From: Acidimicrobiia bacterium
GTDB taxonomy: Bacteria; Actinomycetota; Acidimicrobiia; Acidimicrobiales; AC-14
Length of the DNA: 9,997 nucleotides
Reading direction: 5' to 3'
Assembly: GCA_019243595.1 (NCBI GenBank)
Contig: JAFAUA010000301.1
Span: 1-9,997 of the forward strand
Part shown: positions 1 to 4,346 of the stretch, piece after piece
Layout of the letters: each line of letters starts with the position of its first letter
Position numbering within the stretch: position 1 is the first letter of the stretch
Notes under the pieces: generated by a model
Database searches by the model: none
Told to the model about the DNA's origin: nothing
Seen by the model: the letters and a program-made list of their open reading frames with translations, nothing else
Translations under genes and position numbers: made by a program

Positions 1-40
1 CGGGCATTCTCGAACTCGCGGCGGGATTCGGGCGGCACGC

Positions 41-310
41 TCAGTGCTCCGGAACCGGTCCGCTCCACTCACCGGTGCCGGCGAGGTTGGCGCTCAGCTC
101 GGCGACGCGGATGTTTTGGTGCTGGGAGGCGGCGACGAGCAGGCGGAACGCTTCGTCGGCGGTCACCTTGAACCGCTCCATGAGGATGCCCTTTGCCTGG
201 CCGATGACGTCGCGGCTGACCAGGGCCCGGCGGAGGTGCTCGATCTCGAGTGCGAGATCGGCGACGACGTTGGGTCGGTCGACGCCAGGCACCTCGGTGC
301 TCTGCGCCAT
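41..310 (-). CDS. ANTAR-domain protein (RNA-binding antiterminator family), 89 aa
   Basis: Small stand-alone ANTAR protein. Residues about 20-81 form the whole domain: a coiled-coil-prone helix (LEIEHLRRAL), the hallmark segment RDVIGQAKGILMERF (33-47), then DEAFRLLVAASQ and the last helix around NIRVAELSANLAG. ANTAR domains bind paired RNA stem-loops with hexanucleotide loops and block termination; that is family knowledge, not shown here. There is no receiver or GAF domain, so any signal must come from a partner, and the PAS sensor upstream on the same strand is an obvious candidate. The ATG at 310 is chosen because GGAGGGG (319-313) lies just before it; a GTG at 334 would add eight residues but has a poorer ribosome site. 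It is the last of three minus-strand genes that may be cotranscribed. Family is secure; the RNA target is unknown. Confidence 0.9.
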   Translation of the reverse strand: MAQSTEVPGVDRPNVVADLALEIEHLRRALVSRDVIGQAKGILMERFKVTADEAFRLLVAASQHQNIRVAELSANLAGTGEWSGPVPEH

Positions 311-339
311 GACCCCTCCGGTTGCTCGTGGCACGGAAC

Positions 340-352
340 TACCTACAAGGTA
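340..352. repeat. 13-bp inverted repeat TACCT-ACA-AGGTA
   Basis: Perfect 5-bp arms with a 3-nt spacer lie in the 61-nt gap between the 78-aa gene and the ANTAR gene, about 30 nt before the ANTAR start. It could be a small operator or part of a minus-strand promoter (TACCTT reads like a -10 hexamer, but no matching -35 is visible). It is short enough to be chance. Confidence 0.3.
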
Positions 353-354
353 TC

Positions 355-370
355 CCCGCCGGCGGGCGGG
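355..370 (-). terminator. GC hairpin just after the 78-aa gene
   Basis: On the plus strand CCCGCC (355-360), GGCG loop (361-364) and GGCGGG (365-370) form a perfect 6-bp all-GC stem. It begins 2 nt past the stop codon of the minus-strand 78-aa gene. There is no T-run after it, so it is not a classic intrinsic terminator; it may be a weak terminator or attenuator in the ANTAR leader, or a transcript-end stabiliser. Confidence 0.35.
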
Positions 371-371
371 A

Positions 372-608
372 TCACACCTCGGTGGCGTACGGGAGTCGGT
401 TCGGGCGACCGAGCTCCATGTAGCGCTCGTTGATCGCCTGAATCACGACATCCTTCTCGGCACTCGTGAGCTCGGCGCCGCCGCACACGTGAGCCCGAAC
501 CTCCACGGGGGCGGCGTTGCCGCCGAGAGCGAAGTAGCGGAGCCACAGGTCCCCGCTCGACAGCCCGGTGTCCCGACAGGCCCGCTCGAGCGGCGTCTCG
601 TTACCCAT
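372..608 (-). CDS. Small conserved-looking protein of unknown function, 78 aa
   Basis: I cannot assign a function. The protein is soluble with no signal peptide. An N-terminal acidic/helical part (ERACRDTGLSSGDLWLRYFALGG, two adjacent stretches at about 8-30) has aromatic residues spaced like a packed small domain, followed by a second helix near SAEKDVVIQAINERYMEL (49-66). Two cysteines (C11, C42) show no metal-site pattern. Composition and codon use look like a genuine gene, and it is flanked by two signalling genes on the same strand (53 nt after the PAS sensor, 61 nt before the ANTAR start). A regulatory or adaptor role in that cluster is inference only. The ATG at 608 is the first reasonable start; the ribosome site before it is weak (GGCGGAAC). 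Confidence 0.75.
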   Translation of the reverse strand: MGNETPLERACRDTGLSSGDLWLRYFALGGNAAPVEVRAHVCGGAELTSAEKDVVIQAINERYMELGRPNRLPYATEV

Positions 609-631
609 CCGTTCCGCCTACCCCCGCGTCT

Positions 632-658
632 GGGTTTCATTCGCGAGATCGCGAACCC
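632..658 (-). promoter_or_regulatory. Strong hairpin between the PAS-sensor gene and the 78-aa gene
   Basis: TTCGCGA (640-646) and TCGCGAA (649-655) are perfect 7-bp arms separated by GA, and GGG (632-634) can add to CCC (656-658) across a small bulge. On the minus strand it lies just after the sensor stop codon and ends about 24 nt before the 78-aa start. It could terminate the sensor transcript partly, act as a leader structure, or be a protein operator. No T-run follows it, and the loops are not the hexaloops expected of ANTAR targets. Confidence 0.45.
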
Positions 659-661
659 GTC

Positions 662-1261
662 TTAGGAGAGCTCCTGGCGAAGGTCGCCGGCGTCGATCAC
701 CCCGGGACCGAGCAGCTCCTCCACCAGCCGGCGGGCCGCGTTCAAGCTCTGGGTCAGCGCCTGGTCGAGGCGTTCCCGATCGTCGACGTCGAAGGCGAGG
801 CGCGCCACGGCGAGACCCTGCACGACCTGGTCGTGCAGCTCCAGGCCGCGCTGGCGGCGCTCCTCGACGAGTCGCACCCGTTCGGTGATGTCGTACACCA
901 ACCCCTCGAAGGCGACGACGTTGCCGTGGGCATCGACCTTCGTCGACGCGCTCTGGAGTGCCCACCGGAGGTCGCCGTCACGTGTGCGCCACCGCACTGT
1001 GATCGGTGAGGCACCAGGCACGAACATGAGTTGTAGCGCTCCCTGGTCGTCGGGATGCACGAGCTTCAGCCACAGCTCCGGGTCGTCGTAGAACTCCTCG
1101 GCGCTGTAACCAACGAGCGACTCGCAGTTGGCGCTGATGTATTCGTAACCGGGCGTCGGCATGACCCGGTAGCGATAGCTGACGACGTCGCCGATCGTCT
1201 CGAAGAGCTGCCGCAGCCGCTCTGCGGCCGCCCGGTTGTCGCCGAGGTCGTCGACGGTCAC
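662..1261 (-). CDS. PAS sensor with histidine-kinase-like dimerisation helix, no ATPase domain
   Basis: A 199-residue protein with two parts. Residues about 20-130 are a PAS fold of the PAS_3 type (NCESLVGYSAEEFY, LWLKLVHPDD, a WRTRDGDLRW strand, then LVYDITER). Residues 135-185 look like a HisKA_3-type dimerisation/phosphoacceptor helix pair with the motif ELHDQVVQGL, in which His143 would be the phosphorylated residue. A normal kinase then has a roughly 120-residue HATPase domain; here the protein stops after a short tail and the next 50 bp cannot encode one, so it either needs an ATPase in trans or signals by dimerisation alone. The start is uncertain: the open frame continues upstream to 1729, but that part overlaps the oppositely oriented glycosyltransferase. 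GTG at 1261 keeps the PAS domain whole. It lacks a clear ribosome site and may be leaderless. Confidence 0.8.
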   Translation of the reverse strand: MTVDDLGDNRAAAERLRQLFETIGDVVSYRYRVMPTPGYEYISANCESLVGYSAEEFYDDPELWLKLVHPDDQGALQLMFVPGASPITVRWRTRDGDLRWALQSASTKVDAHGNVVAFEGLVYDITERVRLVEERRQRGLELHDQVVQGLAVARLAFDVDDRERLDQALTQSLNAARRLVEELLGPGVIDAGDLRQELS

Positions 1262-1309
1262 GGCCGCCAACCGTACCGGCGTTCGACACGCGAGGGTGCG
1301 CCGTCCGCG
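1262..1309. promoter_or_regulatory. 48-bp divergent spacer between sensor and glycosyltransferase genes
   Basis: Both genes read outward from this gap, so it should hold, or overlap, promoters for both. On the minus strand TACGGT (1275-1270) fits a TAnnnT -10 hexamer, placing a transcription start within a few bases of the proposed GTG start at 1261. No convincing -35 is visible. On the plus strand GAGGGTG (1292-1298) may serve as ribosome site for the ATG at 1310. The position of the hexamer is the main support; confidence is low. Confidence 0.3.
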
Positions 1310-2743
1310 ATGATGCCCGCCGTGCACGACGTCGATGTGGCACCGATGGACACCGAGCGGCTGGCGCCCTTTCTGCGGCCGGACCGGGCTGAGGAGTTCC
1401 GGATGCTGGCCGAGACCGGACGGCGCCGGTTCGGGGGACGGACCGTGTGGAACGTCAGCTCGACTGCCGCGGGCGGAGGCGTGGCCGAGATGCTGCACCG
1501 CCTCGTCCGGTACACCAAGGGTGCGGGCGTCGACAGCCGCTGGGTCGTGATCGACGGCTCGCCGGAGTTCTTCGCCATCACCAAGCGGATCCACAATCGC
1601 CTTCACGGCGAGACCGGCGACGATGGCCCCCTCGGCGAGGACGAGCGGCGTGTGTTCCAGGAGGTCATCGCCGACAACGCCAAGCCGCTGCTCGACCAAG
1701 TGAGGCCGGAAGACGTGGTCCTCGTCCATGACCCCCAGCCGGTGGGGCTCTTACCCCTGCTCCGCGATCGCGGGGTCGTCGCCGTCTGGCGCTGCCACGT
1801 GGGCACGGAGACGACCAACGAGTGCACGGACGACGCGTGGGCCTTCCTACGTCCCTGGGTCGACACCGCCGCCGCCGCCGTGTTTTCGCGTGCCGAGTAC
1901 GTGCCCGACTGGATCCCGGAGACACGCGCCCGGATCATCGCTCCCGCCATCGACCCGCTCTCCGCGAAGAACGCACCGCTCGACGACGACGCCGTGCTTG
2001 CCATCCTGGGACGGGCCGGAATCCTCGACCACAGCGGCGACGGAGCCGTGTTCGCCGACAGCGACGACCGGGAGCGCACCGCCGATCTCGAGGCGCAGGT
2101 GCGCCGGGTCGGTGGCCCGCTGTCGCCGGACGTCCCTGTTCTTCTGCAGGTGTCCCGTTGGGACCGCCTGAAGGACATGGCCGGCGTGCTGCGCGCCTTC
2201 GTGGACGCCGCGCTGGGCGCCGAGACCGGCGCCCACCTTCTACTGGTCGGCCCCGACGTGAGTGGTGTCACCGACGATCCCGAGGGAAAGCAGGTGCTCG
2301 ACGAGTGCGTGGCCATGTGGGAGCAGTTGCCGTCGGAGACGCGAGCGACGGCGTCCCTCGTCTCGCTGCCGATGGACGACCTCGACCAGAACGCAGCCAT
2401 CGTCAATGCCCTGCAACGCCATGCCGCCGTCGTCGCCCAGAAGAGCCTCCGCGAGGGGTTCGGCCTGACCGTTGCCGAGGCCATGTGGAAGGGGCGGCCG
2501 GTCGTCGGCTCTGCGGTCGGCGGCATTCAGGACCAGGTCCGTGACGGGGTCGACGGCCTGCTGATCGCAGATCCCCACGACCTCGGCGCCTTCGCCTCCG
2601 CGGCCCGGACCCTGCTCACCGACCCGCCCGCGGCCCAGCGCATGGGCGCCGCCGCCCACGAGCGGGTCCGGGACAACTTCCTGGCCGATCGCGACCTCGC
2701 CCAGTGGGGCACCCTCCTCGCCGACCTGGGTGTCGGCGGCTAG
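1310..2743 (+). CDS. GT4 glycosyltransferase, trehalose synthase (TreT-like) family, 477 aa
   Basis: Cytoplasmic GT-B glycosyltransferase resembling trehalose glycosyltransferring synthase, which joins NDP-glucose and glucose to make trehalose. The N-terminal half has VWNVSSTAAGGGVAEML (46-62), the family acceptor-side signature, and WRCHVG (160-165). The C-terminal half has the donor-site strand LLQVSRWDRLKD (278-289) and the GT4 EX7E motif, REGFGLTVAEAMWKGRP with E382 and E390. The stretch at about 222-275, between the two halves, is longer than in archaeal TreT; I recall similar insertions in actinobacterial homologues. The ATG at 1310 (or the adjacent one at 1313) is chosen because homology begins soon after (TERLAPFLRPDRAEEF); the frame is open back to 1055 but that part is antisense to the PAS gene. 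Substrate is inferred: related trehalose phosphorylases and other GT4 enzymes cannot be excluded. Confidence 0.85.
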   Translation: MMPAVHDVDVAPMDTERLAPFLRPDRAEEFRMLAETGRRRFGGRTVWNVSSTAAGGGVAEMLHRLVRYTKGAGVDSRWVVIDGSPEFFAITKRIHNRLHGETGDDGPLGEDERRVFQEVIADNAKPLLDQVRPEDVVLVHDPQPVGLLPLLRDRGVVAVWRCHVGTETTNECTDDAWAFLRPWVDTAAAAVFSRAEYVPDWIPETRARIIAPAIDPLSAKNAPLDDDAVLAILGRAGILDHSGDGAVFADSDDRERTADLEAQVRRVGGPLSPDVPVLLQVSRWDRLKDMAGVLRAFVDAALGAETGAHLLLVGPDVSGVTDDPEGKQVLDECVAMWEQLPSETRATASLVSLPMDDLDQNAAIVNALQRHAAVVAQKSLREGFGLTVAEAMWKGRPVVGSAVGGIQDQVRDGVDGLLIADPHDLGAFASAARTLLTDPPAAQRMGAAAHERVRDNFLADRDLAQWGTLLADLGVGG

Positions 2744-2878
2744 CGCCGGCGAGCAGCGCGCCGGGTCGATTTGCGATACCACTCTGGGTGGGAGCAACTT
2801 CATAACCCAGCCAGGAGGACGGCCACCGGGCGGCGAAAAGTACCGTTTCCGACGACCCGTCAGATTCCAGGGGGCGCC
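2744..2878 (+). promoter_or_regulatory. Leader region of the transporter operon with hairpin
   Basis: A 135-bp non-coding gap before the first operon gene. Contents seen: CGGCG/CGCCG (2734-2738 and 2744-2748) straddling the upstream stop codon, possibly helping to end the glycosyltransferase transcript; CTGGGT (2784-2789) pairing with ACCCAG (2805-2810) across a 15-nt loop; AGCCAGGAGGACGGCC (2809-2824), which resembles the B12 box of cobalamin riboswitches at 13 of 16 positions; and TACCGT (2841-2846), a TAnnnT -10-like hexamer with no good -35. AGGAGG at 2813-2818 has no start codon within range, so it is not a ribosome site. A promoter must lie here or further upstream; a riboswitch is only a possibility. 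Confidence 0.4.
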
Positions 2879-4339
2879 ATGCGCAGATCGAGGCTCGTCG
2901 TGGTCGGGGTCGTGCTCGCCTTGGCGGCGGCCGGATGCGGGTCGCGGACGACGAGGGCCCAGAAGCTGGAGGCGCTGGGCGCCGGTCGCAACGGCGGCGC
3001 GTCGGCCGGCAACGAGAATCTCGGTGGTGACGTCGGCCCAGGCGGCTCGACCGACAACGGGGCGGCGGCTGCTGGGCCCAACGGCGCCACGTCCTCGGGT
3101 GGGGGCGGCGCGACCGCGGCGGCGTCGAACGGTAACAGCGGCGGCGGGTCGAGCCCGGGGGGCCCCAAGGGCGGCTTCTCGGGTGACAACGGTGGATCCA
3201 CCGACGTGGGCGTGACCGGCAACTCGATCACCGTCTCGAACGTCTCGATCCTCACCGGCCCCGTGCCGGGCCTGTTCGCCGGTGCCTTCAACGGCACCGA
3301 CGCCTACTTCCAGTACATCAACAGCCAAGGCGGCGTCTACGGGCGCCAGCTCAAGGCCCTGCCGCGGGACGACCAGTTCGACTGCGGTCAGAACAAGACG
3401 CTGACCGAGAGCGACATCCCCAAGGTGTTCGCCTTCGTCGGCAGCTTCAGCCTCTACGACAACTGCGGCGCCGCGGTCTTCAACGCCCACCAGGAAGTGC
3501 CCGACATCCACAACGCCCTGTCGATCGACGCCGCTCACGAGCCCAACAACTTCAGCCCCCAGCCGCTGCGCACCGGCGCGCCGACCGGCCCCTTCGACTA
3601 CTTCAAGGCCAAGCAGCCGGGCGCCATCAGCAAGGCCGGGAGCCTGGTCGGCGACGTGCAGTCGGCGAAGGACTCCTGGGTCGGCATCAAGGGCACGATG
3701 CAGAAGGAGGGCTACAACTTCGTCTACGACCAGCTGTACTCGCCCACGCAGACCGACTTCACCGCCGACATCGTGAGCATGCGGTCGGCCGGGGTCCAGA
3801 CGCTCGTGCTGGTCGCGGCCGACGTGAAGGGCATTGCCCGCATCGCCCAGCAGGCCCAGCAGCAGAACTGGCACCCCCAGCTCACGATCCTCGGCGCCTC
3901 GGCCTACGACCCGCAGTTGATCCCCCTGGCGGGCGGTGACGCGCTCGAGGGGATGCACATCTACCTGCCGACGGCGATGTACCTGGGCGAGGACCGGGGC
4001 TCCAACCCCGAGGTCAACCTGTTCTTGACCTGGCTGAAGAAGACGCACCCCAGCGCCAACCCCGACCTCTTCACCGTGTATGGATGGACGTCGGCGCGGC
4101 TGTTCGTCCAGGCCCTGCAAGCGGCTGGTCCTCAGGCCAAGCGGGCGACGTTGCTCGCAGCCCTGAAGAACATCCACCAGTTCGACTCCAACGGCATCCT
4201 CGGGCCTGGGGACCCGGCGGGGAAGGGCCCCGACAAGTGCTACGTCATCGTCGACATCAAGGGCGGCAAGTTCGTTCGGGCGTCGGACTCAGCCTCTGGC
4301 TACCGGTGCGACGGCGTCTACAACTTCGTCCAGCAGTGA
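2879..4339 (+). CDS. Branched-chain amino-acid-type ABC transporter solute-binding lipoprotein, 486 aa
   Basis: Extracellular receptor of an ABC importer. Residues 1-20 are a lipoprotein signal peptide with basic start, hydrophobic core and lipobox AAGC (Cys20 becomes lipidated). Residues about 34-108 are a low-complexity Gly/Ser/Ala/Asn tether. From about 110 the protein is a type-1 periplasmic binding fold (Peripla_BP_6, LivK-like): ITVSNVSILTGPVPG, AYFQYINSQGGVYGRQLK, DFTADIVSMRSAGVQTLVLV, FTVYGWTSARLFVQAL. Two cysteine pairs, C169/C196 and C454/C477, are probably disulphides; the first matches the LivK-type N-lobe pair. The ligand cannot be read from sequence: the family also binds amides, urea and aromatic acids. 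ATG at 2879 is chosen because AGGGGG (2869-2874) precedes it and the signal peptide starts there. It is the first gene of the operon, 7 nt before the permease-ATPase gene. Confidence 0.9.
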   Translation: MRRSRLVVVGVVLALAAAGCGSRTTRAQKLEALGAGRNGGASAGNENLGGDVGPGGSTDNGAAAAGPNGATSSGGGGATAAASNGNSGGGSSPGGPKGGFSGDNGGSTDVGVTGNSITVSNVSILTGPVPGLFAGAFNGTDAYFQYINSQGGVYGRQLKALPRDDQFDCGQNKTLTESDIPKVFAFVGSFSLYDNCGAAVFNAHQEVPDIHNALSIDAAHEPNNFSPQPLRTGAPTGPFDYFKAKQPGAISKAGSLVGDVQSAKDSWVGIKGTMQKEGYNFVYDQLYSPTQTDFTADIVSMRSAGVQTLVLVAADVKGIARIAQQAQQQNWHPQLTILGASAYDPQLIPLAGGDALEGMHIYLPTAMYLGEDRGSNPEVNLFLTWLKKTHPSANPDLFTVYGWTSARLFVQALQAAGPQAKRATLLAALKNIHQFDSNGILGPGDPAGKGPDKCYVIVDIKGGKFVRASDSASGYRCDGVYNFVQQ

Positions 4340-4346
4340 TCACTCC

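Noticed and set aside
1..40. Left-edge segment before the ANTAR stop
   Set aside because: Too short to assign. An ATG on the minus strand (7-5) has no clear ribosome site and only one further codon is visible.
241..260. Perfect 8-bp inverted repeat CGATCTCG-AGTG-CGAGATCG
   Set aside because: It is inside the ANTAR coding region and arises from repeated Leu/Glu/Ile/Asp codons (DLALEIEHL); no evidence for a separate role.
1055..1309. Plus-strand extension upstream of the glycosyltransferase start
   Set aside because: It is antisense to the conserved PAS domain, and similarity to TreT-type proteins begins after the ATG at 1310.
1262..1729. Minus-strand extension upstream of the PAS sensor start
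   Set aside because: It is antisense to the conserved N-terminal part of the glycosyltransferase and shows no domain.
2813..2818. AGGAGG, a perfect ribosome-site sequence
   Set aside because: No ATG, GTG or TTG lies at a usable distance; the real gene start at 2879 has its own site at 2869-2874.
2240..4177. Long minus-strand open frame (645 codons)
   Set aside because: It lies antisense to the glycosyltransferase end and the solute-binding protein, both with clear family motifs. Its translation is rich in Arg, Gly, Val and Asp with no domain; it is a by-product of GC-rich codon use.
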